Of a DNA stretch of 64,000 nucleotides, positions 1-7,650 are shown in pieces. The DNA lies in assembly GCF_004402695.1 (NCBI RefSeq), contig NZ_SOFL01000012.1, positions 1 through 64,000 on the forward strand, in the 5' to 3' direction. The notes below the pieces were generated by a model that ran no database searches, was not told the origin of the DNA, and saw only the letters and a list, made by a program, of their open reading frames with translations. The position numbers and the translations under genes are program-made. The stretch's first letter is position 1. Each line of letters starts with the position of its first letter. The DNA is from Cryobacterium adonitolivorans. GTDB lineage: Bacteria; Actinomycetota; Actinomycetes; Actinomycetales; Microbacteriaceae.

Positions 1-52
1 CCTCCCAGAACCGACGGCGAACCTCACGCGGAAACCCCGTACGACCACCCAT
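1..52 (-). CDS. IS30-like transposase, N-terminal fragment at window edge
   Basis: Seventeen codons are visible from an ATG at 52 reading leftwards: MGGRTGFPREVRRRFWE. The E-V-R-x-R-F-W-E pattern is typical of the first helix of the IS30 transposase DNA-binding region. The rest of the gene lies outside the window, so whether it is intact cannot be judged. Leftward transcription means the terminal repeat at about 74-98 is the promoter-side end. The family call rests on this short peptide plus the adjacent terminal sequence. Confidence 0.55.
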   Translation of the reverse strand, partial: MGGRTGFPREVRRRFWE

Positions 53-98
53 AACCAACACCTCAATCAATCAGGTGTTGCAACGACCCCCTGAACCC
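1..98 (-). mobile_element. IS30-like insertion sequence, one end only
   Basis: The left edge holds the start of a transposase reading leftwards, and to its right a terminal sequence (GGTGTTGCAACGACCCCCTG, 74-93). This resembles the ends I know from actinobacterial IS30-family elements. The outer boundary cannot be fixed because no target duplication or second end is visible; about position 98 is an estimate. The element would continue beyond the window. It abuts the 3' end of the methyltransferase gene without interrupting it. Confidence 0.6.
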
Positions 99-178
99 AA
101 GGGGCGCAAATGGCCGCTTTGGCAACAGTCAGCCCAGCCGAGGCCGGGCCGATGCTGCGGGCGGGCGGCGCCACGGGG

Positions 179-1768
179 TCAGGCGGCGGGTGGCGCGAGG
201 AAGCCGTCGTCGAGCAGGGCACGCACCCGGGGCAGCAGCTCGGCCCGCAGCGCGGCCGCGTCGGCGTCGAGCAGCTGGGCGATCGCGTCGATGATGGCGC
301 CCACCGGCAGCTCGCCGTCGCAGGCGCCGATCAGGGCGGCCTGGGCGGTGTCCAGCGGCACCGACCGGCCGAATCCGCCGCCCTGGTGCAGGGCCATGAG
401 GGTGGGGTCCTCCTGGCCGGGCCAGAAGTGCCGTTCCTCGGTGACGTCGGATGCCACGGTGAGGGTGCTGCGGGACAGCGCGTCGTCGTCCAGTCCGGTC
501 TGCCAGTCGTGCGCGGCCAGGCACTCGGCCAGGTGGTGGCCGATGCCGGCCGGGTTGTGGCCCAGGGCCTCCGGCAGCCGTTCGAGGCGCACCAGGCGGG
601 GGCGGGCCGGGGCGGCGGCCCGGCGGCGGCCATCCGTCGGGCGGCGCAGCAGCATGTAGCCGAAGCCCACCTGGCGCACCCCACGGGCCTCGAAGTCGTC
701 GAGCCAGGCGCCGTAGAGCCGGTCGAAGTCGGGGGTGTCCGGGCGGGTGCCGCCGTCACGGATCCAGGTCTCGGCGTAGCCCGTTGGCGGCTGCACCTCG
801 CGTTCGATGATCCAGGCGTCCAGCGCGGTCTCCGCCGGGCCCTCCAGCCAGCCGGTGAGCCTGTCGAAGGCGTCGTCGTCGTGGTACTCCCAGTTGCCGA
901 GCAGCTGGGCCACGCCACCGGGGGTGAGGTGCTCGGCCGCGCCGCGCACCACGGCCTCCACGAGGGCATCGCCGACCAGGCCGCCGTCACGATACTCGTA
1001 GCTGGGCACACCCTCCACCCGCGGGGTGATCACGAACGGCGGGTTGGAGATGATCTGGTCGAAGCGCTCCCCCGCGACCGGGTCGAACAGGCTGCCGAGC
1101 CGGAACTCGATGTTCTCGACTCCGTTCAGCCGGGCGTTGAGCGCGGCGAGTTCGAGGGCGCGCTCGGAGATATCGGTGGCCACCACGCGGGTGGCGTGTC
1201 TGGAGGCGTGCAGGGCCTGGATGCCGCAGCCGGTGCCGAGATCCAGCGCGCTGTCGACCGAGGTGGGAATCATCAGGGCGCTGAGGGTAAGCGAGGCGCC
1301 GCCGACACCGAGCACGTGGTTTTCGCCGAGCGGATGCCCCAGCGCCAGTTCGCCCAGGTCCGAGGTGATCCACCAGCTGCCGGCGCCGTGCGCGTCCACG
1401 AAGCTATACGGCCGCAGGTCCACCAGTGGCGCCACCTGCGCCGGGCCGGCGTCGGGGGTCGGCTCCTGGGGGTGGGCGGTGACCAGGCCGAGTCGCTCGG
1501 CACCGTCCACGCCGAGGGACGGCAGCGCGGCGTCGAGGTCGGCGCTTTCGACGGGCAGGCCGAGGACGAACAGCTGGGCGAGCACCACGTTGGGTTCGGG
1601 CACGGTGAGGGTGGCGCGCAGCGTGGCGAGCGCCCGCAGGGCCGGCACCCGCTGATTGCGGTGCAGGGCGGCATCCGCTTCGATGCCCCAGAGTCCGGTC
1701 AGGGCGGTCACCGAGTAGTTGGCGGCGGCGAGGTCCGCGCGGAGCAGGTCGATCAGAGGTGCAGTCAC
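179..1768 (-). CDS. class I SAM-dependent methyltransferase (small-MTase domain, three-part protein)
   Basis: A protein of 529 residues from a GTG at 1768, preceded by a short purine-rich AGAGAAG. An upstream open frame reaches 2008 but would add residues unlike the family and run through a nested palindrome. Residues 1-165 form an alpha-helical N-terminal region. The SAM-binding motif ALDLGTGCG lies at 174-182 and the N-P-P-F motif at 242-245, typical of MTS-type enzymes that methylate amide or amino nitrogens (PrmC/RsmC relatives). A C-terminal domain of about 150 residues follows. The three-part layout is common in actinobacterial proteins of unknown substrate, so only the general activity is supported. 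The gene is separated from the upstream polyketide operon by 270 bp and is probably transcribed alone. Confidence 0.85.
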   Translation of the reverse strand: MTAPLIDLLRADLAAANYSVTALTGLWGIEADAALHRNQRVPALRALATLRATLTVPEPNVVLAQLFVLGLPVESADLDAALPSLGVDGAERLGLVTAHPQEPTPDAGPAQVAPLVDLRPYSFVDAHGAGSWWITSDLGELALGHPLGENHVLGVGGASLTLSALMIPTSVDSALDLGTGCGIQALHASRHATRVVATDISERALELAALNARLNGVENIEFRLGSLFDPVAGERFDQIISNPPFVITPRVEGVPSYEYRDGGLVGDALVEAVVRGAAEHLTPGGVAQLLGNWEYHDDDAFDRLTGWLEGPAETALDAWIIEREVQPPTGYAETWIRDGGTRPDTPDFDRLYGAWLDDFEARGVRQVGFGYMLLRRPTDGRRRAAAPARPRLVRLERLPEALGHNPAGIGHHLAECLAAHDWQTGLDDDALSRSTLTVASDVTEERHFWPGQEDPTLMALHQGGGFGRSVPLDTAQAALIGACDGELPVGAIIDAIAQLLDADAAALRAELLPRVRALLDDGFLAPPAA

Positions 1769-1870
1769 TTCTCTATTCAACTGCACGCCGGCCCACTCGA
1801 CGGGCCCGCTCCCTTCCCGGCCGGCTCCGGCCCCTCGTTTCGAGCTGCCAGCCGTCACGACCCGTGGCAT

Positions 1871-1955
1871 AACTCCTGCAATTTTCCCAGATCGCCGGCA
1901 GCGGATGCCGAAAACCCGCGGCGATCTGTCGCGGCCGCGAGATTCTGCAGGAGTT
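1871..1955. repeat. nested perfect inverted repeats, probable terminator or regulatory hairpin
   Basis: The outer arms are AACTCCTGCA (1871-1880) and TGCAGGAGTT (1946-1955). The inner arms are CAGATCGCC (1888-1896) and GGCGATCTG (1920-1928). All arms are perfect. The structure sits between the end of the polyketide operon (stop at 2039) and the start of the methyltransferase gene (1768), both on the minus strand. It could terminate the upstream operon. There is no T-tract on the minus-strand side. Confidence 0.6.
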
Positions 1956-2038
1956 GCGCAATATCGCCCATGGCAGGCAGGGGCGAGCCTCAGGACACGC
2001 GGCGGCAACGGGCCGGGCGCGCAGGACAGCTCGACCCG

Positions 2039-3220
2039 CTAGAGCCAGCGCATCGTGAACGCCCGCGTGAGCAGGCCGTTCAGCGGCGGCGTCGCGAGCA
2101 CTCGCACGATCACGTTGCGCAGCCGCAGCCGCAGGCCGCGTGCCGGACGACCCATGGCCATGTTGAAGCCGGCCTGCCTGGCGGCCATGCGGGCGCTCCG
2201 CCGACGGCGCCGGTCGTACCCGGCGAGCGTCACCCGGGCCTCGATCGGCTGCGCGAGAGCGTGCGTGAGCGCCGGCGCCAGCGCCACCGCGTCCAGCCAG
2301 CCCAGGTTCATGCCCTGCCCGCCGATCGGGCTGATCTCGTGCGCCGCATCCCCCGCCAGCAGCACCCGGCCCTGCACCATCGTGGCGGCCAGCCGCTGCC
2401 GCACCGAGAACGAGCTCGGCCGGGCGTCCGAGGCCGGAAGCAGCACCCCGGTGCGACTGAGCACCAGCGCCGACAAGTCGTCGAGCGAGGCATCCGGCAT
2501 CAGGGTGGGCGTCAACGCCACCCAGCGGCGCCGGCCGTTCGGCAGCGGGAACGACTCCACGACGCCGCCCTGCTCGAAGAACAACACGGCCTCGCTGCCG
2601 TGTTCGCCGGTATCCGGGTAGTCGGCCATGAGGTAGGTGTCCCCGCCGCCGAGTGGCCGGGAGGCGATGCCGACGGCGTCGCGTAGCTGACCGCGGGCGC
2701 CGTCGGCCACCACCACGTACCGCGCTGACCCCACGATCTCGAGCCCGTTGTCGTCGGCGCCCTCGTCGGGGGCGTCCCCGGTCCCATCCGGGCTCGGCTC
2801 GGCGATCAGGTCAACGTGGTGACCGCGATCGTGCAGCATGCCCACACCCACGCCCGAGCGCAGGCCGTCCGGCCGCAGCTGCCGGAACCGCGACCGCAGC
2901 ACGGCCTCGGTCTCGTGCTGCGGCAGCGCCACGACGAACGGGAACCGCCCCGTCGTCTGCGCGAACGACAGCCGCCCCAGCGTGCGTCCGCCGCTCTGCA
3001 CGCTGCCGGTTTCGATGCGCACGGCCCGAGCCAGCACTTCCTCGGCCACACCCGCCTGGCGCAGCACCCGCATCGACGGCGGGTGGATGCCGATGGCCCT
3101 GGCGAGCATCGACGGCTCGGTGCGCCGTTCCAGCACCTCCACATCCACGCCGCGCTCGGCCAGCAAGCAGGCCAGCAGGATGCCCACCGGGCCGCCGCCG
3201 ACCACGATCACGTCACGCAT
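2039..3220 (-). CDS. FAD-dependent monooxygenase of the type III PKS operon
   Basis: 393 residues. The N-terminal dinucleotide-binding motif VIVVGGGPVG (residues 4-13) and a late GDAAHEISPIGGQGMN stretch identify a PHBH-type flavoprotein hydroxylase (FAD_binding_3). The start at 3220 overlaps the end of the preceding methyltransferase gene by 8 nt, so the two are probably translationally coupled. By analogy with Streptomyces SrsC, it would hydroxylate the aromatic ring of an alkylresorcinol, which can then oxidise to a quinone. That role is inferred from gene order only. The C-terminus is rich in Arg and hydrophobic residues, possibly a membrane-associating tail. Confidence 0.88.
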   Translation of the reverse strand: MRDVIVVGGGPVGILLACLLAERGVDVEVLERRTEPSMLARAIGIHPPSMRVLRQAGVAEEVLARAVRIETGSVQSGGRTLGRLSFAQTTGRFPFVVALPQHETEAVLRSRFRQLRPDGLRSGVGVGMLHDRGHHVDLIAEPSPDGTGDAPDEGADDNGLEIVGSARYVVVADGARGQLRDAVGIASRPLGGGDTYLMADYPDTGEHGSEAVLFFEQGGVVESFPLPNGRRRWVALTPTLMPDASLDDLSALVLSRTGVLLPASDARPSSFSVRQRLAATMVQGRVLLAGDAAHEISPIGGQGMNLGWLDAVALAPALTHALAQPIEARVTLAGYDRRRRRSARMAARQAGFNMAMGRPARGLRLRLRNVIVRVLATPPLNGLLTRAFTMRWL

Positions 3221-3953
3221 GCGCTCGCCTTCCCTCGGCCCGGCGTGGTTCGGCGATCGCGGGGGCCTGCCAGCGCAGTATCAGCCGGTACGGCACCTCC
3301 CGGCGCACTGCCCAGCCCGGCGGCGCAACGGCCGCCAGCTCGCGCCAGGTGAAGCTGCGCCGGATCGAGGTGAGGCCGTCGGCGCGGATGAAGGAGCGGC
3401 GAAAGAACGGCCAGGTGCCCAGGCCGAAGCCGAGGTAGGCCAGCGGAGAGCGTTCGATGTCGCCGTGGAGCGCCAGCCCGCGGCTGAGCCGCTCGGAGTC
3501 CACCAGCAGCGCGCCGAGTTCCGCGCCGCCAAGGTGGTGCAGCACGTGGTTGGAGAGCACGATGTCGAAGCGCTCCCCCGCGGCCACGAGGTCGCTACTG
3601 AGCGCCCGGCGAAACTCCAGCCCGGGCAGCGGCGGCTGGCCGGCCGCGTAGGCGTGCGCCCGAGCATCCGGATCGATCGCGGTCACGGTCAGGCGCAACC
3701 CGTCGCGGGCGGCCCACCGGGCCAGCGACCGGGCCACATCGCCGCCGCCGGAGCCGATGTCGAGCAGGCTGGTCTCCGCGCCGGCCGACAGGCGCGGCCG
3801 GATGTCGCGCCGGTAGGTGTGCCGCAGCCCGGAGACGACGGCGTTGACGTACCGGAAGTTCGCGTAGGTGCGCTGCAGGGCCTCGGCGTCGCAGTTTGGA
3901 TCATCCATGATCTCGACGGCGTCGACCGCCCGTTCGCGGAGCGTTGCGAGCAC
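3213..3953 (-). CDS. class I SAM-dependent methyltransferase of the type III PKS operon
   Basis: 246 residues. SAM motif I reads LLDIGSGGGDVA near residue 65, with the acidic loop AIDPDA after it and SNHVLHHLGG as motif IV/post-II, typical of UbiE/COQ5-like small-molecule methyltransferases. Its start lies 4 nt downstream of the polyketide synthase stop, and its end overlaps the monooxygenase start. Position and order match srsB in the Streptomyces phenolic-lipid cluster, so O-methylation of an alkylresorcinol is the likely task. The substrate is an inference. Confidence 0.87.
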   Translation of the reverse strand: MLATLRERAVDAVEIMDDPNCDAEALQRTYANFRYVNAVVSGLRHTYRRDIRPRLSAGAETSLLDIGSGGGDVARSLARWAARDGLRLTVTAIDPDARAHAYAAGQPPLPGLEFRRALSSDLVAAGERFDIVLSNHVLHHLGGAELGALLVDSERLSRGLALHGDIERSPLAYLGFGLGTWPFFRRSFIRADGLTSIRRSFTWRELAAVAPPGWAVRREVPYRLILRWQAPAIAEPRRAEGRRAHA

Positions 3954-3957
3954 TGTG

Positions 3958-5208
3958 TCAGCCGCGCTGCACTGTCATCAGGCCGGACTCCACGGTCAGT
4001 CCCGGCCCGAACGCCATCGCGCAGACCCTGTCACCGTCGGCGGTGGCCGGCCCGTCGAGGATCTCCTTCATGACGAAGAGGATGGTGGCGCTGGACATGT
4101 TGCCGTTGGTGCGCAGCGTCTCCCGCGACGGCACCAGCTGCGCCTCGGTGAGGCCGAGTTTGGCCTCGGTCTTGTCGAGGATGCTGCGCCCGCCGGGGTG
4201 GATCGCCCAGTGCGCGATGGCGGTGCTCAACGCCGAACCGGTGGTCGCGGCCGTGAGCACCTGGCCGGGGCTCCCGCCGCCCTCCAGCGACTGCTGCTCC
4301 TGCGCCTGCACGGCCACGGCGTCCGCCTCGGCCACCACTCCGGCCGCCAGCGCCAGCGTCAACGACTCGTCCCGGCCGAACAGCGGCGCCAGTGCCGACT
4401 CGATGTGCTGGTCGATGATGTGCGGCACATAGGAGCTCAGCACCATCTCGAAACCCTCGTCGCCGATCTTCCAGGCCATGTCGCCCTCACCGACGGGCGT
4501 GATCACGGTCTCGAAGTGGTCCAGGTTCAGGGCGTTCTCACCGGCGACCGGCGGTCGGCTGCTTACGATGCCCGCGGCCGCGCCATCCGAGAACAGCGAC
4601 GAGGCCACGATGGTGTCGGGGTCGCTGGAGGTGCGCAGGTGCAGCGAGCACAGCTCGGCGCTGACCACGAGCACCACGGCGGTCGGGTCCGCCTCCACGA
4701 ACTGCTTCGCGGTGCGCAGCGCCGGCATTGCCGCGTAACAACCCATGAAACCGAGGTGGTAGCGCTGGGTGGACGGCGCCAGCCCCAGCTCGCGCACGAG
4801 CATGTAGTCGGGGCCCGGCGCGTAGAAGCCGGTGCAGGAGACCGTTACAACGTGGGTGATGTCGCTGGCGTCCAGCCCCGGGCAGGCGGCCAGCGCGCGC
4901 CGGCCGGCCTCTACGAACAGCGTGGTGGCCTGCTCGATGTACAGCTCGTTGCGCACCCGGGTGCCGGGCATGAGCAGCCGCTGGGTGGTGGCGTCGAAGA
5001 ACTGCGGGTCGGACGCCTGCGAGTCGAGGGTGAGTTCCTCGATCACGGTGTGGCGGGTGTCGATGCCCGACAGGTTGAAGGATGCGGTCACTAATCGCTG
5101 CGCCAGCCGGCTGAGGCCGGGCTGGGCGGCGAAGATGTCCCTGACCTGCTCCTGCACGAGGACGGTGGGCGGAACAACGGTCTGGAGCGCTCTCAGCGTG
5201 ACGGCCAT
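3958..5208 (-). CDS. type III polyketide synthase (alkylresorcinol/alkylpyrone type)
   Basis: 416 residues from an ATG at 5208. The thiolase-fold catalytic triad is visible: Cys157 in MGCYAAMPA, His337 in WAIHPGG, and Asn370 in NGNMSSA. The enzyme would extend a fatty acyl-CoA with malonyl-CoA and cyclise it without an acyl carrier protein. The operon with a methyltransferase and an FAD hydroxylase suggests methylated, hydroxylated phenolic lipids. The protein is longer than usual (350-390). The excess is an Ala/Gln/Gly-rich stretch at about residues 280-330, between a helix and the catalytic His strand, where relatives have only about ten residues. The core fold and triad look intact. Confidence 0.93.
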   Translation of the reverse strand: MAVTLRALQTVVPPTVLVQEQVRDIFAAQPGLSRLAQRLVTASFNLSGIDTRHTVIEELTLDSQASDPQFFDATTQRLLMPGTRVRNELYIEQATTLFVEAGRRALAACPGLDASDITHVVTVSCTGFYAPGPDYMLVRELGLAPSTQRYHLGFMGCYAAMPALRTAKQFVEADPTAVVLVVSAELCSLHLRTSSDPDTIVASSLFSDGAAAGIVSSRPPVAGENALNLDHFETVITPVGEGDMAWKIGDEGFEMVLSSYVPHIIDQHIESALAPLFGRDESLTLALAAGVVAEADAVAVQAQEQQSLEGGGSPGQVLTAATTGSALSTAIAHWAIHPGGRSILDKTEAKLGLTEAQLVPSRETLRTNGNMSSATILFVMKEILDGPATADGDRVCAMAFGPGLTVESGLMTVQRG

Positions 5209-5299
5209 GCCCCAGTGTTACACGCACCGAGTCGAAGGCACATCCCCCTGTACGGCGAGGCGCGAGGCGGATACACCGCCGGAGCTCCGACTGCTGCCG

Positions 5300-6136
5300 C
5301 TACGGCAGGCGGTCGAAGAGCCGGGTGGCGGTGATGGCGAGCACGAAACCGACCGCGACGATCGCGGTGACCGCGCCGAGATACGCGACCGGCGCATCCG
5401 AGATGCCGAACGCCCCGGTGGCGCCGATGCCCGCGGCCACCGCGGTGACGATGCCGGCGAGCACGGCGATCCAGGTCTGCAGCTTCAGGCCCACCCTGGC
5501 CGGGGTGGGGGTTCGTGCGGCGCGCTGGCGACCGCCGGACCGGGTGAGCACGGCACCGGCGGCGCAGCCCCAAAACGCCACGACGAGCAGCGCCGCGATC
5601 GCATCGCTGGGCCGGTGCCACAGGCTCACCAGCGTCGACACGCCGGCCGCAACCGCGAACGCCGCCCCGATGGTGCCGGCCAGCCAGCGCATGTGGGCGC
5701 TGGCGACGAGGAACACCACCAGCGCGGATGCCGCCGCCACCGTTGTATGCCCGGATGGGAATGAGTTGGGGATGTAGCCGTCCACGCCGAGCTCTGGGCG
5801 GGTGAGGATCACGTTCTTGAGCAGCTGCGTGGTCACCACAGCGGCCATAGCGGCGCTCACTGCAACCACGAGCGCGAACCAGGCGCGTCGCACCGTCGCG
5901 ATGATCAGGCTCACGATCGCTCCGACGGCGACCATCACCGAGGGGATCAGGTCGAGAAGCTGCTGGGTGACCGTGGTGCCGGTCGAGCCGTTCTCGGCCC
6001 CGTTGAAGGCCAGCTGGTCGATTCCCTGCCCGGTGGCATCGCGCACGAAAAAGAGGTAGAGCGCCACGAACGCGACGATGCAGAGCAGCGCGGCGCCGAT
6101 ATAGCGGGTGGGGGTGAGGCGGGAGATCGAGGGCAC
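5300..6136 (-). CDS. PAP2-family membrane phosphatase
   Basis: 278 residues from a GTG at 6136. Six or so hydrophobic segments carry the lipid-phosphatase signature in order: a basic K-N-V-I-L-T-R-P segment, PSGHTTVAA near residue 128, and SLWHRPSD with the catalytic His. Such enzymes remove phosphate from phosphatidic acid, undecaprenyl diphosphate or similar lipids at the outer membrane face. It is on the same strand as the polyketide synthase and 91 bp upstream. It may share a transcript and could supply or recycle a lipid intermediate, but that link is speculative. Confidence 0.85.
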   Translation of the reverse strand: MPSISRLTPTRYIGAALLCIVAFVALYLFFVRDATGQGIDQLAFNGAENGSTGTTVTQQLLDLIPSVMVAVGAIVSLIIATVRRAWFALVVAVSAAMAAVVTTQLLKNVILTRPELGVDGYIPNSFPSGHTTVAAASALVVFLVASAHMRWLAGTIGAAFAVAAGVSTLVSLWHRPSDAIAALLVVAFWGCAAGAVLTRSGGRQRAARTPTPARVGLKLQTWIAVLAGIVTAVAAGIGATGAFGISDAPVAYLGAVTAIVAVGFVLAITATRLFDRLP

Positions 6137-6203
6137 CCCCTACTCTCCCACGGGAGCATGAGTGAACCGTGAAAGCGCGGTGCACAAAACATGTGCGTCG
6201 AAT

Positions 6204-6261
6204 GTTGAGTTGTGCTCAACTTGACTCTTGACATCGAGAATCTGCGGCGTAACGTCAAGTT
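6204..6261 (+). promoter_or_regulatory. promoter with two inverted repeats, leaderless start
   Basis: A -35 box TTGACA (6228-6233), a 16-nt spacer and a -10 box TAACGT (6250-6255) place the transcription start at or next to the ATG at 6262. GTTGAG/CTCAAC (6204-6209, 6215-6220) forms a dyad just upstream. AACTTGAC/GTCAAGTT (6219-6226, 6254-6261) is an 8-bp perfect dyad that brackets the whole promoter. Both look like repressor sites. The regulator is unknown, and the HspR repeat has a different spacing. Confidence 0.55.
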
Positions 6262-6480
6262 ATGTTCGGCAAAAAGACGAGGCGGGAACGCCCGGCGAGG
6301 GCTAACCGCGGCGCGGATCGCTCCTTCGACCGTGGTGGTTACCCGGGGCTGGAGGGCGACTTCGAGTCCGAGCGGCGCCGTGCCGCGGCCGCCGACCACC
6401 ACACCCTCGAACCGTACGAGCACGGCGAGGGCGAGTTGGCCGTTCTGCCGGTCACGGAGCCCGGGCTCACCCACCCCTGA
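6262..6480 (+). CDS. small hydrophilic hypothetical protein, 72 aa
   Basis: The ATG at 6262 lies directly after a good sigma-70-type promoter, which supports a leaderless message. The product is Arg-rich at the N-terminus (MFGKKTRRERPARANRG), then acidic with clustered Glu and His, with no hydrophobic segment and no Cys. I do not recognise the family. Codon use has the strong G/C third position of its neighbours. The promoter is the main reason to accept the gene. Alternative frames here have no such signal. Confidence 0.5.
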   Translation: MFGKKTRRERPARANRGADRSFDRGGYPGLEGDFESERRRAAAADHHTLEPYEHGEGELAVLPVTEPGLTHP

Positions 6481-6576
6481 GCAACGCACCGGACGGGACG
6501 GGTCACCTGATCTCGACACGCCCGACCGACGGGATGGGCATGTGCGACGCGGAAACGCAAATGGGAGACGGGATCT

Positions 6577-6592
6577 GGAGGTTTTATCCTCC
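6577..6592. terminator. short hairpin, possible weak terminator
   Basis: GGAGG (6577-6581) and CCTCC (6588-6592) close a six-base loop TTTTAT. A loose T-rich stretch (TCTTTTC) follows. It lies 97 bp after the 72-aa gene and before the phosphodiesterase. The stem is only five pairs, so function is uncertain. Confidence 0.3.
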
Positions 6593-6711
6593 GGGTCCTG
6601 TCTTTTCGCGTGTTGGACACGCTTTGTTCAGACTTTTCTGATCGACTGGCTCTGTAGCATCCGAAGCGCAATCCCCGTAAAGTGCCTGAGTACCAAACGA
6701 ATGGAAGCTCC

Positions 6712-7650
6712 GTGAGCATTCGAACGGCCGAATACCCCAGGCCGGATTATTTCCTTCTCCACCTCAGCGACACGCACCTGCTCGCAGACGGTAACCGTCT
6801 TTACGGCAGTGTGGACAGCGCCGCACACGTGCAGCGGCTGTTCGCGGATGTCGAGGCATCCGGCGGCAGGCCTCACGCGATCGTCATCACCGGCGACCTC
6901 GCCGACAAGGGTGAGCCCCATGCCTACGCACAGCTGCGTGGCATCGTCGAACCCGCTGCCGCGCGCCTGGGTGCCACGGTGATCTGGGTGATGGGCAACC
7001 ACGACAACCGGGCGAACTTCCGCACCGAGCTGCTCGGCGAGGAGCCCAGTCAGGCGCCGATCGACCACGTCGACTACGTCGGCGGGCTGCGCATCATCAC
7101 CCTGGACACCACGGTGCCCGGCAGTCACCACGGCGAGATCACCGAGCAGCAGCTCGAATGGCTCGCGCTGCAGCTCAGCGTTCCGGCGCCGGACGGCACC
7201 ATCCTCGCCATGCACCACCCGCCGGTGCCAAGCATGCTCGACCTGTCGGTGGCGGTGGAGCTGCGCGAGCAGGCCAGCCTCGCGCAGGTGCTGCGCGGTA
7301 CGGATGTGCGCAGCATCCTGGCCGGACACCTGCACTACTCGTCCACCGCCACGTTCGCCGGCATCCCGGTGTCGGTGGCGTCGGCCACCTGTTACACGCA
7401 GGACCTCAACGTTCCTGTCGGCGGCACCCGTGGCCGCGACGGCGCGCGAGCGTTCAACCTCGTGCACGTCTACGCCGACACCGTGCTGCACTCGGTGGTG
7501 CCGCTGGGGGAGTTCGAATCGCTGGACTACATCGATGCCGCCGAAAGCGCCCGTCGTCTGGCCGCATCCGGCATCGAGATCATGCCTGCGGGGAGTCTCC
7601 CCGCATACCGCGAGCCGCCAATGACCACGCCGATCCCGGTTCTGCGCTGA
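6712..7650 (+). CDS. metallophosphoesterase, cyclic-nucleotide phosphodiesterase (CpdA/Rv0805-like)
   Basis: 312 residues if started at the GTG at 6712, which has GGAAG five nt upstream. An in-frame GTG at 6682 lacks such a site. All five metal-ligand blocks of the class III phosphodiesterase fold are present in order: LSDTHL, GDLADKG, MGNHDN, MHHPP and AGHLHYS. Relatives hydrolyse 3',5'-cAMP or 2',3'-cyclic nucleotides in a di-metal site. The substrate cannot be fixed from sequence. The last 71 nt of the gene overlap the 3' end of the converging Stealth gene. Confidence 0.88.
   Translation: MSIRTAEYPRPDYFLLHLSDTHLLADGNRLYGSVDSAAHVQRLFADVEASGGRPHAIVITGDLADKGEPHAYAQLRGIVEPAAARLGATVIWVMGNHDNRANFRTELLGEEPSQAPIDHVDYVGGLRIITLDTTVPGSHHGEITEQQLEWLALQLSVPAPDGTILAMHHPPVPSMLDLSVAVELREQASLAQVLRGTDVRSILAGHLHYSSTATFAGIPVSVASATCYTQDLNVPVGGTRGRDGARAFNLVHVYADTVLHSVVPLGEFESLDYIDAAESARRLAASGIEIMPAGSLPAYREPPMTTPIPVLR

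Noticed and set aside
110-2686. 858-residue open frame on the plus strand
   Set aside because: It runs antisense to the methyltransferase and monooxygenase genes, has no motif, and its Gly/Val/Gln/Glu/His composition is what GC-rich antisense frames give.
6204-6220. HspR-associated inverted repeat (HAIR) candidate
   Set aside because: The dyad GTTGAG-N5-CTCAAC resembles CTTGAG-N9-CTCAAG in bases, but the spacer is four bases too short and the first base differs. No heat-shock gene follows.
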